Shown here: one piece after another, positions 9,180 through 19,909 of the stretch | Position numbering within the stretch: position 1 is the stretch's first letter | Layout of the letters: every line of letters begins with the position of its first letter | Origin: Brevundimonas sp. EYE_349 | GTDB taxonomy: Bacteria > Pseudomonadota > Alphaproteobacteria > Caulobacterales > Caulobacteraceae | Reading direction: 5' to 3' | Length of the DNA: 64,000 nt | Assembly: GCF_023147505.1 (NCBI RefSeq) | Contig: NZ_JAHXPB010000010.1 | Location: 57,055-121,054, forward strand | Translations under genes and position numbers: made by a program | The notes under the pieces: generated by a model | Database searches by the model: none | The model's input: only the letters and a program-made list of their open reading frames with translations | Told to the model about the DNA's origin: nothing

Positions 9180-9256
9180 TGGTGACTGGAGGCGGGATCG
9201 AACCGCCGACCTGTGGGTTATGAATCCACCGCTCTAACCATCTGAGCTACCCAGTC
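9180..9256 (-). tRNA. tRNA-Met (CAT)
   Basis: A 77-nt cloverleaf reads on the minus strand: acceptor GACTGGG/TCCAGTC, D stem GCTC/GAGC, anticodon loop TTCATAA, T arm GGCGG-TTCGATC-CCGCC, discriminator A and encoded CCA. Anticodon CAT with an ordinary acceptor start fits elongator Met; tRNA-Ile2 (modified CAT) is a less likely alternative. The last anticodon-stem pair is A31-C39 rather than a Watson-Crick pair. A T6 run follows the CCA. Confidence 0.93.
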
Positions 9257-9443
9257 CCGGGCGTCGCGGGGCCGGGGCCGGCCGCGAAGGAGGCGTGCCT
9301 ATATCGCCGTCGGGCGTCGTGTTCAAGTCGTCTTGGGCGAGATCGTGCGGCGATAGAGCGCAGGATAGCCGCCGGCCGGAACGGTGACGATGGGACCGTC
9401 GTTTTCGGCCGATACCGCCCCCTGTCTTTTCGGAGCCTGCGCC

Positions 9444-10685
9444 ATGCGCCTGATCGTCGCGGCCGCGTCCACCTCGCTGCTCGTCCTCGCCGCCGCCTGC
9501 GGGGCCAGCGGCGAAAGCGCGTCCTCGGCGCCTCAGTCCCACCCTGGCGCCCCGCTGGAGACCCGTCCGGCCAACAATCCCGACCAGCGACCGGCCTTCG
9601 ATGGGCAAACCCGAGCGCCGGGCGTAAAGAGCGAACAGGCCATGAGCCACACCGTCGTCGCCTCGGGCCTGGTGCATCCCTGGGGGCTCGCCGCCCTGCC
9701 GGACGGTCACTGGCTGGTGACGGAAAAGCCCGGCCGCCTGCGCGTCGTCACCGCCCAGGGCCAGGTGAGCGAGCCGATCGCGGGCCTGCCCGCCGTCGAT
9801 GCGCGCGGCCAGGGCGGCCTGCTGGACGTGATTGTCGGCCCCCGCTTCGCCCAGGACCGCATGATTTACTGGAGCTACGCCGAGCCCCGCCAGGGTGGAA
9901 ACGCCACCTCTGTCGCGCGTGGGCGGTTGTCGGATGACGGATCGAGGGTGGAGAACGTCCAGGTCATCTTCCGCGCGCTGCCGATCTATGACGGCGACAA
10001 ACATTTCGGCTCCTCCCTGGCCTTCGATCCCGCCGGGCATCTGTTCGTCACCCTGGGCGAGCGATCCGACAAGCCCATGCGGCCCCAGGCCCAGGATCTG
10101 GGCTCGCACATGGGCAAGACCATCCGCATCAACGCCGACGGCTCGGCGCCCCGGGACAATCCCTTCGTCGGCCGCGCGGGGGCCCTGCCGGAGATCTGGA
10201 GCCTGGGGCACCGTAATGTCCAGGGCATAGCCATCCAACCGGGAACCGGCGCCGTCTGGACCATCGAACACGGCACGCGCGGCGGGGACGAGGTCAATAT
10301 CGACAAGGCCGGACTGAACTACGGCTGGCCCGATGCGGCTTACGGCGTCGAATATGCGGGCGGCCGGATCAACACCGGGGCGACCCAGGCGCCGGGCACG
10401 GAGCAGCCCGTCTATTATTGGGATCCGGTCATCGCGCCCGGCGGGGCGACCTTCTATCAGGGGGCCATGTTCCCGGGGTGGGACGGGAACCTGCTGGTCG
10501 CGGGGCTGAAGGAAAAGCACATCGCCCGTCTGGTGATCCGGAACGACCGCGTGGTCGGCGAGGAGCGCCTGCTGACCGATCTGGGCGAGCGTATCCGCGA
10601 TGTGGCGGTCGCCGCCGACGGATCCGTCTGGGCCATCACCGACGAGCAGAACGGCAAGCTGGTCAGGCTGGCGGCGGCGCAGTAG
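9444..10685 (+). CDS. PQQ-dependent sugar dehydrogenase family lipoprotein
   Basis: A 413-residue secreted beta-propeller of the glucose/sorbosone dehydrogenase (aldose sugar dehydrogenase, YliI-like) family. Typical propeller motifs include HPWGLAALPDGHWLVTEKPGRL, GGLLDVIVGP, HFGSSLAFDPAGHLFVTLGER and GHRNVQGIAIQP. The signal peptide MRLIVAAASTSLLVLAAAC is a lipobox type. I chose the ATG at 9444 for that signal and for CGGAG 8 nt upstream. It probably oxidises sugars in the periplasm with PQQ as cofactor; no PQQ synthesis genes are nearby. Confidence 0.88.
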   Translation: MRLIVAAASTSLLVLAAACGASGESASSAPQSHPGAPLETRPANNPDQRPAFDGQTRAPGVKSEQAMSHTVVASGLVHPWGLAALPDGHWLVTEKPGRLRVVTAQGQVSEPIAGLPAVDARGQGGLLDVIVGPRFAQDRMIYWSYAEPRQGGNATSVARGRLSDDGSRVENVQVIFRALPIYDGDKHFGSSLAFDPAGHLFVTLGERSDKPMRPQAQDLGSHMGKTIRINADGSAPRDNPFVGRAGALPEIWSLGHRNVQGIAIQPGTGAVWTIEHGTRGGDEVNIDKAGLNYGWPDAAYGVEYAGGRINTGATQAPGTEQPVYYWDPVIAPGGATFYQGAMFPGWDGNLLVAGLKEKHIARLVIRNDRVVGEERLLTDLGERIRDVAVAADGSVWAITDEQNGKLVRLAAAQ

Positions 10686-10745
10686 GGTTTTCATCGCCAG
10701 GGGGCGAAGTCGGGGCGTGCGCGTCCAAAAGGGAGCAACCGAGCC

Positions 10746-10970
10746 ATGCGTATCCTGATCCTCTCCACCGCCCTCGCCCTGCCATTGCTGGCGGCCTGTG
10801 GCACGACCGGCGCGACCAACACCTATCAGCAGGAGTTGGACGTGCTGGAGGCGGCCTGCACCCGCGACCAGGGCATCCTGACGCCCACCGGCCTTCAGAC
10901 GGGTCGACCGCAAACCGAGTACGCCTGCAAGATCACCGGCGGCGCCACCCGGATCCACCGCGCCAACTGA
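10746..10970 (+). CDS. Small cysteine-containing lipoprotein
   Basis: A 74-residue protein with the lipoprotein signal MRILILSTALALPLLAAC. The mature part has two cysteines (EAACTRDQG and YACKIT) that could form one disulfide. Function is unknown. It follows the sugar dehydrogenase in the same direction after 60 bp. Confidence 0.7.
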   Translation: MRILILSTALALPLLAACGTTGATNTYQQELDVLEAACTRDQGILTPTGLQTGRPQTEYACKITGGATRIHRAN

Positions 10971-11066
10971 CCCTCGGGGGCCGAAGCGATGTCTTTGGCC
11001 CGACATCCTGTCAAGACGACGACGTTGTGCGGCACCGCCCTGGCGCCGCATCACGCGGCTTATTAC

Positions 11067-11085
11067 TTGACGTTGACGTAAACGT
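11067..11085. promoter_or_regulatory. LiuR/MerR-like operator upstream of the thiolase gene
   Basis: TTGACGTTGACGTAAACGT contains repeated ACGT-type half-sites. It resembles the TTTACGT-style sites recalled for LiuR (MerR family), which controls fatty-acid and branched-chain amino acid degradation. It lies 53 bp before the thiolase ATG. The match is from memory and imperfect. Confidence 0.35.
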
Positions 11086-11137
11086 AGGGTTCTTGGCGTC
11101 CGAGCTTAGACCCGTCCTTTATCGGAGACGTATTCTC

Positions 11138-12343
11138 ATGGCTGACGCCTATATCTATGACGCCGTCCGCACCCCGCGCGGCAAGGGCAAGAAGGACGGC
11201 TCGCTGCACGAGATCACCGGCCTGTCGCTGGCCTCCCAGGTTCTGGAAGCGCTGCGCGACCGCAACGATCTGGACACCTCCAAGGTGGACGACGTGATCC
11301 TGGGCTGCGTGACCCCGGTGGGCGAACTGGGCGCCGATGTCGCCCGCACCGCCGTCCTGACCGCGGGCTGGGCCCAGACCACCGCCGGCGTCCAGATCAA
11401 CCGCTTCTGCGCGTCGGGCCTGGAAGCCGTGAACATGGCCACCGCCAAGGTGAAGTCCGGCGAGGCCGACTTCGCCGTCGGCGGCGGGGTCGAGGTCATG
11501 AGCCGCGTGCCGATGGGTTCGGACATGGGCGCCTGGCCGACCGACCCGTCTTCGGCCTTCCCCAGCTATTTCGTGCCCCAGGGCGTGTCGGCGGATATGA
11601 TCGCCACCAAATACGGCTTCAGCCGCGACGACGTGGACGCCTATTCGGTCGAGAGCCACAAGCGGGCCGCCAAGGCCTGGGCCGAGGGCCGGTTCAAGAA
11701 TTCGGTTCTGGCGGTCAAGGACCAGCTGGGCCTGACCATCCTGGACCACGACGAGACCATTCGTCCGAACACGGACATGCAGACGCTGGGCGGACTGAAC
11801 CCCTCCTTCGCCATGATGGGCGAAATGGCCTTCGACGCCGTGATCAATCAACGCTACCCCGAGGTTGAGCGCGTCAATCACGTCCACACGCCGGGCAACT
11901 CGTCCGGCATCGTCGATGGTTCGGCCGGCGTGCTGATCGGTTCGCTGGAAGCCGGCCAGGCCCTGGGCCTGAAGCCACGCGCCAAGATCCTGGGCGGCGC
12001 CTCGATCGGCTCGGAGCCTTCGATCATGCTGACCGGCCCTGAGTATGTGACTCGCAAATTGCTGGGCAAGCTGGGCATGACGCCCGACGACATCGACCTG
12101 TGGGAGCTGAACGAGGCCTTCGCCGCCGTCGTCCTGCGCTACATGCAGGCCCTGGACATCGATCACGCCAAGATGAACGTGAACGGCGGCGGCATTTCGA
12201 TGGGCCACCCCCTGGGCGCCACCGGCGCCATGATCACCGGCATCGCCCTGGACGAGCTGGAACGCTCGAACAAGTCGACAGCCCTGATCACTCTCTGCAT
12301 CGGCGGCGGCATGGGCACCGCCACCGTCATCGAACGCGTCTGA
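11138..12343 (+). CDS. Acetyl-CoA C-acyltransferase (thiolase, FadA-like)
   Basis: A 401-residue thiolase. The nucleophilic cysteine is in [14 protein letters not shown] (near residue 90), the active histidine in [14 protein letters not shown], and the second cysteine in [11 protein letters not shown]. It cleaves 3-ketoacyl-CoA to acetyl-CoA in beta-oxidation. Seventeen bases separate it from the multifunctional FadB-like gene, so the pair probably forms the two subunits of a trifunctional complex. The frame's upstream extension to 10418 is an accident of composition. Confidence 0.93.
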   Translation: MADAYIYDAVRTPRGKGKKDGSLHEITGLSLASQVLEALRDRNDLDTSKVDDVILGCVTPVGELGADVARTAVLTAGWAQTTAGVQINRFCASGLEAVNMATAKVKSGEADFAVGGGVEVMSRVPMGSDMGAWPTDPSSAFPSYFVPQGVSADMIATKYGFSRDDVDAYSVESHKRAAKAWAEGRFKNSVLAVKDQLGLTILDHDETIRPNTDMQTLGGLNPSFAMMGEMAFDAVINQRYPEVERVNHVHTPGNSSGIVDGSAGVLIGSLEAGQALGLKPRAKILGGASIGSEPSIMLTGPEYVTRKLLGKLGMTPDDIDLWELNEAFAAVVLRYMQALDIDHAKMNVNGGGISMGHPLGATGAMITGIALDELERSNKSTALITLCIGGGMGTATVIERV

Positions 12344-12360
12344 TCCGGGAGCGAAAGACT

Positions 12361-14553
12361 ATGGAAAACTTCAAGATCGACGTCGACGCCGACGGCATCG
12401 CCCTGGTCACCTTCGACGTGCCAGGCCGTTCGATGAACACCCTGACCGGCAAGGTGATCGCAGAGGTCCCGCAACTGGTCGAACGCATCAAGACCGACGA
12501 CGCCATCAAGGGCGCGGTCATCACCTCGGGCAAGGCGTCGGGCTTCTGCGCCGGCGCGGACCTGGGCGACATGGCGGGCGGCATGCTGGCGGGCGGGGGC
12601 GACCTGCAAAAGGCGTTCGACGCCGGCTGGACGCTGAACGGCGCCTTCCGAGCGCTGGAAACCTCGGGCAAGCCGATTGCGGCGGCCATCAACGGCCTGG
12701 CCCTTGGCGGCGGGCTGGAGTTCACCCTGGCCTGCCACTATCGCGTGGTGGAAAACGACAACAAGATTCAGCTGGGCCTGCCCGAGATCAAGGTCGGCCT
12801 GTTCCCCGGCGGCGGCGGCACCCAGCGCCTGACGCGCCTGGTCGGCGTCCAGAACGCCATGATGGCCATGAGCGAGGGCAAGTCCTTCCGTCCCAACGAC
12901 GCCAAGGGCGCCGGCATCGTCCACGAAGTGGTCGAGAAGGGCCAGTCGGTCGAGGCGGCCAAGGCCTGGATCAAGAATGGCGGCAAGGCGATGCAGCCGT
13001 GGGACGAAAAGTCCTTCAAACTGCCCGGCGGCGGTCCCTTCCATCCGGCGGGCATCCAGAACTTCATGGTCGGCAACGCCATGCTGCGCAAACAGTCCTA
13101 CGGCAACTATCCGGCCGTGGTGAACCTGATGAAGGCCGTGTTCGAAGGCACGCAGGTTCCGATGGACGCCGCGCTTCGCATCGAGACGCGCTATTTCATC
13201 AAGACCCTGATGACGCCCCAGGCCCAGGCCATGATCCGTTCGCTGTTCCTGTCCAAGCAGGAACTGGACAAGGGCGCCGTGCGGCCTGCTGGCGTGCCCA
13301 AGTCCGATCCCAAGAAGGTCACGGTCATCGGCGCCGGCATGATGGGCGCCGGCATCGCCTATGTGCAGGCGCTGGCCGGCATCGAGACCATCCTGATCGA
13401 CCAGACCCAGGAAGCCGCCGACAAGGGCAAGGCCCATGTCGAGGAGTTGCTGAAGAAGCGTCTGTCGCGCGGTCAGCTGACGCAGGAGAAGTACGACGCC
13501 CTGCTCGGCTCCGTCACGGCGACCACCGACTATGATCTGATCAAGGGTTCGGACCTGGTCGTCGAGGCCGTGTTCGAGAACCGCGAGATCAAGGCCGATG
13601 TGACCAAGCGCGCCGAGGCGCAACTGGCCGAGGGGGCCGTGTTCGGCTCCAACACCTCGACCTTGCCGATCACCGGTCTGGCCGAGGCCTCGGTCCGCCC
13701 TGAAGACTTCATCGGCATCCACTTCTTCTCGCCGGTCGACAAGATGATGCTGGTCGAGATCATCCTGGGCGAAAAGACGGGTCAAGCCGCCATCGCCAAG
13801 GCGCTGGACTATGTGCTGAAGATCAAGAAGACGCCGATCGTCGTCAACGACAGCCGCGGCTTCTACACCTCGCGCTGCTTCTCCACCTTCCTGATGGAGG
13901 GCATGGCGATGCTGGAGGAGGGTTACGGCCCGGCCCTGATCGACAATGTCGGCCGGATGACCGGCATGCCGCGCGGCCCGCTGGAGATGCACGACGACGT
14001 CGCCCTGGACCTGTCCTACAAGATCGCCAAACAGACGGCTTTGGACCTGGGTGACAAATACGTCCCGTCGGAAGGCGCCGACATCGTCGCCAAGATGGTC
14101 GAGGGGGGACGTTTCGGCCGCAAGAACGGCAAGGGCTTCTACGACTACGACACCAAGCCCAAGACGCTCTGGAAGGGTCTGTCCGACCTGGCGCCCGTCA
14201 CCAAGGGCATCGACCAGCCGGAAGAGCCGACCGCATTCGCCCAGATCGACGAGCTGAAAACGCGCCTGCTGTATCGCCAAGCCGTCGAAGTGGCGCGTTG
14301 CTGGGAAGAGGGCGTCATCGACGACCCGCGTGAGGCGGACCTGGGCGCCATCCTGGGCTGGGGCTTCGCGCCCTGGACCGGCGGCCCGATCAGCTTCATC
14401 GACGGCATCGGCCTGGCCAAGTTCGTCGAGACGGCGGACCGTCTGGCGGCGTCGTACGGCGACCGCTTCAAGGTCCCGCAGCTGCTGCGCGACATGGCCG
14501 CCAAGAACGAGACCTTCTACGGCAAGTTCGCCCCGGAGAAGGCCGCCGCCTGA
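12361..14553 (+). CDS. Fatty-acid oxidation multifunctional protein: enoyl-CoA hydratase / 3-hydroxyacyl-CoA dehydrogenase (FadB/FadJ-like)
   Basis: A 730-residue fusion. Residues 1-300 form the crotonase domain, with the oxyanion loops [11 protein letters not shown] and [14 protein letters not shown]. From about residue 318 comes the NAD-binding domain ([21 protein letters not shown]), then [14 protein letters not shown] with the catalytic histidine and a duplicated C-terminal dehydrogenase domain. It hydrates enoyl-CoA and oxidises the 3-hydroxyacyl-CoA for the thiolase encoded just upstream. Length is normal. Translation starts at ATG 12361 after GGGAGCG. Confidence 0.94.
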   Translation: MENFKIDVDADGIALVTFDVPGRSMNTLTGKVIAEVPQLVERIKTDDAIKGAVITSGKASGFCAGADLGDMAGGMLAGGGDLQKAFDAGWTLNGAFRALETSGKPIAAAINGLALGGGLEFTLACHYRVVENDNKIQLGLPEIKVGLFPGGGGTQRLTRLVGVQNAMMAMSEGKSFRPNDAKGAGIVHEVVEKGQSVEAAKAWIKNGGKAMQPWDEKSFKLPGGGPFHPAGIQNFMVGNAMLRKQSYGNYPAVVNLMKAVFEGTQVPMDAALRIETRYFIKTLMTPQAQAMIRSLFLSKQELDKGAVRPAGVPKSDPKKVTVIGAGMMGAGIAYVQALAGIETILIDQTQEAADKGKAHVEELLKKRLSRGQLTQEKYDALLGSVTATTDYDLIKGSDLVVEAVFENREIKADVTKRAEAQLAEGAVFGSNTSTLPITGLAEASVRPEDFIGIHFFSPVDKMMLVEIILGEKTGQAAIAKALDYVLKIKKTPIVVNDSRGFYTSRCFSTFLMEGMAMLEEGYGPALIDNVGRMTGMPRGPLEMHDDVALDLSYKIAKQTALDLGDKYVPSEGADIVAKMVEGGRFGRKNGKGFYDYDTKPKTLWKGLSDLAPVTKGIDQPEEPTAFAQIDELKTRLLYRQAVEVARCWEEGVIDDPREADLGAILGWGFAPWTGGPISFIDGIGLAKFVETADRLAASYGDRFKVPQLLRDMAAKNETFYGKFAPEKAAA

Positions 14554-14580
14554 TCGGTCTCGGACATCGCTGGTCTACGG

Positions 14581-14613
14581 AACGGGCGGCCTTCGGGCCG
14601 CCCGTTTTGGTTT
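14581..14613 (+). terminator. Strong intrinsic terminator of the beta-oxidation operon
   Basis: An 11-bp perfect stem AACGGGCGGCC / GGCCGCCCGTT (14581-14606) closes a TTCG tetraloop and is followed by TTGGTTT. Confidence 0.9.
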
Positions 14614-14630
14614 GAGCGCTACCTCTCTCC

Positions 14631-14755
14631 CGCTCATCCCGGCGAAAGCCGGGACCCAGTTCTGTCGCTCAGCAGTGCGTTGGATCGATTGCCCCGGCCA
14701 ATGCACAAGCCGTATCTGCCAAAGCACTGGGTCCCGGCTTTCGCTGAGATGAGCG
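14631..14755. repeat. Inverted pair of 30-bp REP-like elements
   Basis: Arm 14631-14660 contains CCCGGCGAAAGCCGGG, itself a hairpin. Arm 14726-14755 is its reverse complement with two mismatches over 30 bases. A 65-nt spacer lies between. Palindromes of the type CTCATCCCGGCGAAAGCCGG are scattered between genes in many alphaproteobacteria. The rest of this 416-bp gene-free stretch holds the terminators of its two neighbours and no gene. Confidence 0.75.
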
Positions 14756-14801
14756 GATAGGTTGAACAATCGAACTCAAGTCCCGCGAACCCTGCTAATC
14801 C

Positions 14802-14842
14802 AAAAAAGAAAAAGACCCGCCCGACACGAGGTCGAGCGGGTC
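14802..14842 (-). terminator. Intrinsic terminator of recA
   Basis: On the minus strand GACCCGC (14842-14836) pairs with GCGGGTC (14820-14814), and is followed by a run of T with a single C interruption (the A-rich 14802-14813 on the plus strand). It lies about 130 bp past the recA stop. Confidence 0.8.
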
Positions 14843-14970
14843 GCTCCGCCGCCCTTCGCGGGGTCGGTGGCGGGTCGCTAGGGGCGACGGAGTAGCGGTG
14901 AAAAGACCGGGCCGCAGCCGAAGCGAACGCTCAAAGCCCGCCCGACCGCGCCCAGCCCCTCGTTCTGGCG

Positions 14971-16053
<1,083 letters not shown>

Positions 16054-16156
16054 TGCCTTCGTCTCCCTTGCCATGATTCCCGTCATTAAGCTTGGGAGAG
16101 ACCCGCCTGGACCCGCCCCCGTTTCGTGAGGCCGACTATGGGCACGGTTTGTTCTA

Positions 16157-16171
16157 GTTCACAAGATGTTC
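16157..16171. promoter_or_regulatory. LexA (SOS) box upstream of recA
   Basis: GTTC-ACAAGAT-GTTC is an exact match to the alphaproteobacterial SOS box GTTC-N7-GTTC. It is about 105 bp before the recA start. The adjacent bases continue into an inverted repeat (TGTTCTC at 16167-16173 and GAGAACA at 16185-16191). Confidence 0.85.
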
Positions 16172-16226
16172 TCTCGATCAAAACGAGAACATAAAATCGA
16201 ACACGACCGTTTCTGACGCATCCAAG

Positions 16227-18074
16227 TCAGGCGATCAGTCGCGCGCCCAGCCCGGCGACCATCGCCGCCACGACCAACCCTCCCGCAATCCGGCTCAACG
16301 CCCGGATGCCGCCAGCGGCGCCAGGCGACAGTGGTCGGCAGAGGGGCACGATCAGCAAAGCGATCACGCCCAGAACACCCGGCAGGTCCATGCCGACGCC
16401 CATAAACACGCCATGTCCCTGCACCAGCAGCCACCCGCCGACGACGGCCGTCGCCAGCGCCGCCGGGATCAGGACGGTCCAGGTGGTCAGACGCGCGGAG
16501 ATCAGGGCCGCGGTCGCGGCCGTCACGGCGGCGATCAGGGCGGGCCAGATCAGCAGGAAGGCGGCCTCGGGCGCCACGGCCTGGACGGCGACGCCCAGAA
16601 CCAGCACTAGGCCGATCAAGCCCAGCCACCCGCCCCAGGGCGTTTCCTCCGCCGCGCGCGGCCACAGGCTGAGACCGATCGCGACGGCCGCCGCGCCCAG
16701 GACGACCGGATCGACACCCGCGAGGACGGTCGTCAACGCCGCCGCCGCGACCAGGCCAAACGCGACCGTCCGCCCGCCGGCGCGCCCCGCAATCAGCAGC
16801 AGCGCCAGGCCCGACAAGGCAAGCGCCACGCCGATCTCCAGCGCCGGCAGACGCCGCAGCAGGGTGTAATAGGTCTCGGGCGACTGAACCCGTCCGCCCA
16901 ACGGTCCGGCCAGCACCCGCACCGCCTGGCCCGCGACCACGGCGGCGGCCAGCAGCCACAGGCCGTCCGCCGCGCCGCCCAAGACCGCGCCCACCTTCAA
17001 GCCCTGAACGCGACGCACCCGCCAGACCGCCAAGCCGGTCGCCAGGGCGGCGATGGCCAGCAGGACCCACCCCACGACCGGCGGATGCCGCACGACCGCC
17101 AGGCCGAACAGGTCGGCATAGACGGCGTTCTGTGTCGCCTGGGGCAGCGTCGGGGCGCGCAGCCAGGCGTCAGCCACCTCCAGCGCCTGCGATCCGATAT
17201 GCTGCAGACTGCCCTGATCCAGGGCGTCCGGCGTGGCGGCGGGCGAATGATACTGATCCGGCCGCCCGATGAAGGCCAGATTGATCCCCGCCAGCCCCTT
17301 GGCCGCCGTCACGGTGAAGTCGGTGCCGTTCGGCATCAGTCGATAGACGAAGATCGCCAAGGCGTTGCTGGACGGGCCGCCCGTCACGGCGCCGGCGGCC
17401 CGCGCATAGTCAGCGATGACGCCGGCGTTGCCCGGCCCTGTCTCGAACATCATGGCCCGACCGCCGCCGCCCCGCGCCTCCAGATTGACGACGGCCCCGA
17501 TCCGGTCGCGCCACGGATGGGCGGCGAAGAACGTCCGCGCACCGTCCAGATTGAGTTCCTCGGCGTCGGTCAGCAGGACGATCAGATCGCGGTCCGCCCC
17601 GCCGCGCGCCTTGATCGCCCGCACCGCCTCCAGAATGGCCGCCACGCCCGTCGCATCGTCGGCCGCACCGGGCGAACCGGGCACGCTGTCGTAATGGGCC
17701 ATCATAAGGACGGCGGGCCGGTCGGGGTCGCGGCCGGGCAGGACGCCGACGATGTTGGCCGCCGCCAACCCGTGAGGGCTTCGCCCCTCGCGCTCCAGCC
17801 GTTGCACAGCCCCTGGCGACAGGGGGCCGGTCTGTATCCTGGGCGCCAGGCCCAGGGCTGTCATCCGTTGCATCAGATAGGCCTGGACCCGCGCGTGGTC
17901 GTCGGACCCGACTGGATGTGGCGCGCGGGCGATCTCGCGCACATCGGCCATCGCCCGCGCGGCGGAAAAGGCTTCGACCGGGGTCGAGACCGGCCGCGGC
18001 GCGGGCGTCTGACTGGCGATCACGGCCAGACCCAGGGCGACAGCCAGCGCCGTGAACAACAGGATCAGCCGCAT
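16227..18074 (-). CDS. M28-family aminopeptidase fused to a multi-pass membrane domain
   Basis: A 615-residue protein. Residues 1-25 form a signal or anchor, then an M28 zinc peptidase with metal-ligand motifs MAHYDSVPGSPGAADDATG and LLTDAEELNLDGA, and a third metal region further on. From about residue 330 to the end there are eight or nine hydrophobic segments. This architecture matches the ER/Fxna-like M28 membrane peptidases and their bacterial relatives. The peptidase domain is expected in the periplasm. It starts at ATG 18074 with GGGGGA upstream. Substrate is unknown. Confidence 0.85.
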   Translation of the reverse strand: MRLILLFTALAVALGLAVIASQTPAPRPVSTPVEAFSAARAMADVREIARAPHPVGSDDHARVQAYLMQRMTALGLAPRIQTGPLSPGAVQRLEREGRSPHGLAAANIVGVLPGRDPDRPAVLMMAHYDSVPGSPGAADDATGVAAILEAVRAIKARGGADRDLIVLLTDAEELNLDGARTFFAAHPWRDRIGAVVNLEARGGGGRAMMFETGPGNAGVIADYARAAGAVTGGPSSNALAIFVYRLMPNGTDFTVTAAKGLAGINLAFIGRPDQYHSPAATPDALDQGSLQHIGSQALEVADAWLRAPTLPQATQNAVYADLFGLAVVRHPPVVGWVLLAIAALATGLAVWRVRRVQGLKVGAVLGGAADGLWLLAAAVVAGQAVRVLAGPLGGRVQSPETYYTLLRRLPALEIGVALALSGLALLLIAGRAGGRTVAFGLVAAAALTTVLAGVDPVVLGAAAVAIGLSLWPRAAEETPWGGWLGLIGLVLVLGVAVQAVAPEAAFLLIWPALIAAVTAATAALISARLTTWTVLIPAALATAVVGGWLLVQGHGVFMGVGMDLPGVLGVIALLIVPLCRPLSPGAAGGIRALSRIAGGLVVAAMVAGLGARLIA

Positions 18075-18144
18075 CGTCTTGTCCCCCTGATCGCGATCGG
18101 TCCAGTCAGCCCTGCGCGGACGACCGGCGCAAGGGGCGAGCCGA

Positions 18145-19104
18145 TCAGCGACGCACGCTGTTGCGCGCCGTCAGATTGCCCGTGGCGCCGTCCCCGTCGT
18201 CGATGCTGGACCCGAAGGGCCAGCCCCGGTCGTCACCGCAATAGGACCTGCGCCCCTCGCGCGACCCGATCACCACCGCGCGGGGCCTGAACCAGCCGGC
18301 GCCGGTGAAGACATTGTCCGTGATCCGATTATAGGAGGGCGTCTGGTGGCGGATCACCCCATCCTCGCCGCAGTTGCGGTACAGAAAGACCCCGCCGCGC
18401 CCGTCCAGCGCCAGCCGGTTGCCGACGATGCGGTTGGCGCCCGATCCGTCCACGGCGATCTGCTCGCGCCCGGTGCGAATGTCGAAATCGTTGTCCTGGA
18501 TCAGGGCGCCGGCGCTCTCTGCGTCCAGATAGATGGCCACCGACGTTGATCGGCCGGAAAAGCGCGACCGCGTCACCGTGGTCTGCGTGACCCCCGGCCC
18601 GACATAGAGGGGAATGGTTCCCACGCCCTGAAACCGCACCCGGTCCAGCACCACCCTGATCGGCGCGGCCGACTGGGCCGCCAGTGTATGCCCGGCCGTG
18701 CGCGACGAGGCCAGCAGGTCCCGCATCGACCCGCCCGCCCCCATGCCCCAGATGCGGACATTGCCCGCGACGCCGCAGTTGCGGATGGCCACATCGCTGG
18801 GCCTGGACCAGCCGTCGCCCTGGCGGTGCGACCAGACGGCCACGGTCGGGGCGCCGGTGGTCGCCTGGCCCGGCGCGCGGATCTCGCCCCCGCCGCAATC
18901 CAGCGCGGCGCCGGACGCAGCCTGGCCCTCGATCAACACCCGACGGCGAATGTCGCGCCCGCCTGTGTCGGCCTGGCAGGCCAGGCGATAGGGCTGGCCC
19001 GAGGGCGTGATCAGGTCCGCCAACTCCTGCGCCGTGCAGGGTCGGGCGGCGGGCAAGTCCGAGGCGGACTGGAGCGCGACCGCCAGGGCGAACCAGCCCG
19101 CCAT
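18145..19104 (-). CDS. Secreted right-handed beta-helix repeat protein
   Basis: A 319-residue protein with signal peptide MAGWFALAVALQSASDLPAA. The middle shows the stacked hydrophobic/Asn pattern of pectate-lyase-like beta-helices (IRNCGVAGNVRIWG, LIQDNDFDIRTG, NRIVGNRLALDG, YNRITDNVFTG). Four or more cysteines could form disulfides. It starts 1 bp after the stop of the acid phosphatase gene, so the two are probably co-translated. It may bind or cut a polysaccharide; no catalytic site can be assigned. Confidence 0.75.
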   Translation of the reverse strand: MAGWFALAVALQSASDLPAARPCTAQELADLITPSGQPYRLACQADTGGRDIRRRVLIEGQAASGAALDCGGGEIRAPGQATTGAPTVAVWSHRQGDGWSRPSDVAIRNCGVAGNVRIWGMGAGGSMRDLLASSRTAGHTLAAQSAAPIRVVLDRVRFQGVGTIPLYVGPGVTQTTVTRSRFSGRSTSVAIYLDAESAGALIQDNDFDIRTGREQIAVDGSGANRIVGNRLALDGRGGVFLYRNCGEDGVIRHQTPSYNRITDNVFTGAGWFRPRAVVIGSREGRRSYCGDDRGWPFGSSIDDGDGATGNLTARNSVRR

Positions 19105-19105
19105 C

Positions 19106-19909
19106 TCAGGGCAGGACGGTCGCCAGGGCCGCCCGCTCGGCCGCGCATCCGGGATTGGTCAGGCCCGTGCGGCGGGCGGCCGCCAGTTCGGCGCGCGCCG
19201 CCGCCATATCCGCCTGGAAGGCAGGGTCGGCTATGGCCTGGGCGGCGACCTGACGGCCGATCGTCTCGCCCGCCGCCACGTCGCTGGGATAGTGCATGGC
19301 GCAGACCAGGCGGCTGATCCCGATTTCATGTCCGATCCGGCGCACGGCCTCGGCGCGATCCGGCTCCAGCGCCGCGAACGCCTCGCCATAGGCCACGCCG
19401 ACCGCCGCGCCGCCCGACGGATAGGAGCCGCTGCGGCGCGCGGCCGCGTCCAGGGTCTGGCAGGCGCGGCGCTGGGGATCGTCCGCGATCGGACGGGGGC
19501 GCATCTGACGCGCCTTGACCTGTTCGGCCACGCTGGCGGCGTCATGGAAGACGCGGCTCATCATCCGGTCCAGCGCCGGCGTCTCGGCCGAGCCCAGCCG
19601 GACCCCCAGAGCGCAGTCGAAATGCTGCAGCGCCAGCGGCGGCCGCACCTCGGCGTGGGAGGTGGCCAGCAGCCAGCGGTCGCCGTCCTCCAACGCCGCG
19701 TAGCGGGCCGAAGCCGTCTTGTCCGCCACATCCTGGGTCGAACCCGGCGTCGGAGGAGCGGGGACGGCGGCGGCCATGTCCGACAGCACGGCGGCCGACA
19801 GATAGCCGTCCTTCGGCATCGTCACGACCGACTTCGGCGATCCGGCGCAGGCGGCCAGGACAAGGACGGCGCCCGCCCCTGCCGCCAGCCGCGCCGCGCG
19901 TCCGATCAC
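19106..19909 (-). CDS. PAP2-superfamily (class A) acid phosphatase lipoprotein
   Basis: A 267-residue phosphatase. The three PAP2 motifs are visible: KARQMRPRP (K-x6-RP), PSGGAAVG (PSGH-like, with G replacing H) and SRLVCAMHYPSDVAAG (SR-x5-H-x3-D). The signal MIGRAARLAAGAGAVLVLAAC is a lipobox type. It should hydrolyse phosphomonoesters or lipid phosphates in the periplasm; the PSGG in place of PSGH may alter activity. It overlaps the upstream lipoprotein gene by 4 bp. Confidence 0.85.
   Translation of the reverse strand: MIGRAARLAAGAGAVLVLAACAGSPKSVVTMPKDGYLSAAVLSDMAAAVPAPPTPGSTQDVADKTASARYAALEDGDRWLLATSHAEVRPPLALQHFDCALGVRLGSAETPALDRMMSRVFHDAASVAEQVKARQMRPRPIADDPQRRACQTLDAAARRSGSYPSGGAAVGVAYGEAFAALEPDRAEAVRRIGHEIGISRLVCAMHYPSDVAAGETIGRQVAAQAIADPAFQADMAAARAELAAARRTGLTNPGCAAERAALATVLP

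Noticed and set aside
12163..14280. A 705-codon open frame on the minus strand
   Set aside because: It is antisense to the thiolase end and the FadB-like gene; the product is low-complexity and unrecognisable.
14843..14970. A small RNA or short gene downstream of recA
   Set aside because: The 128 bp are GC-rich with minor hairpins, but no promoter, open frame or recognisable RNA fold could be supported.
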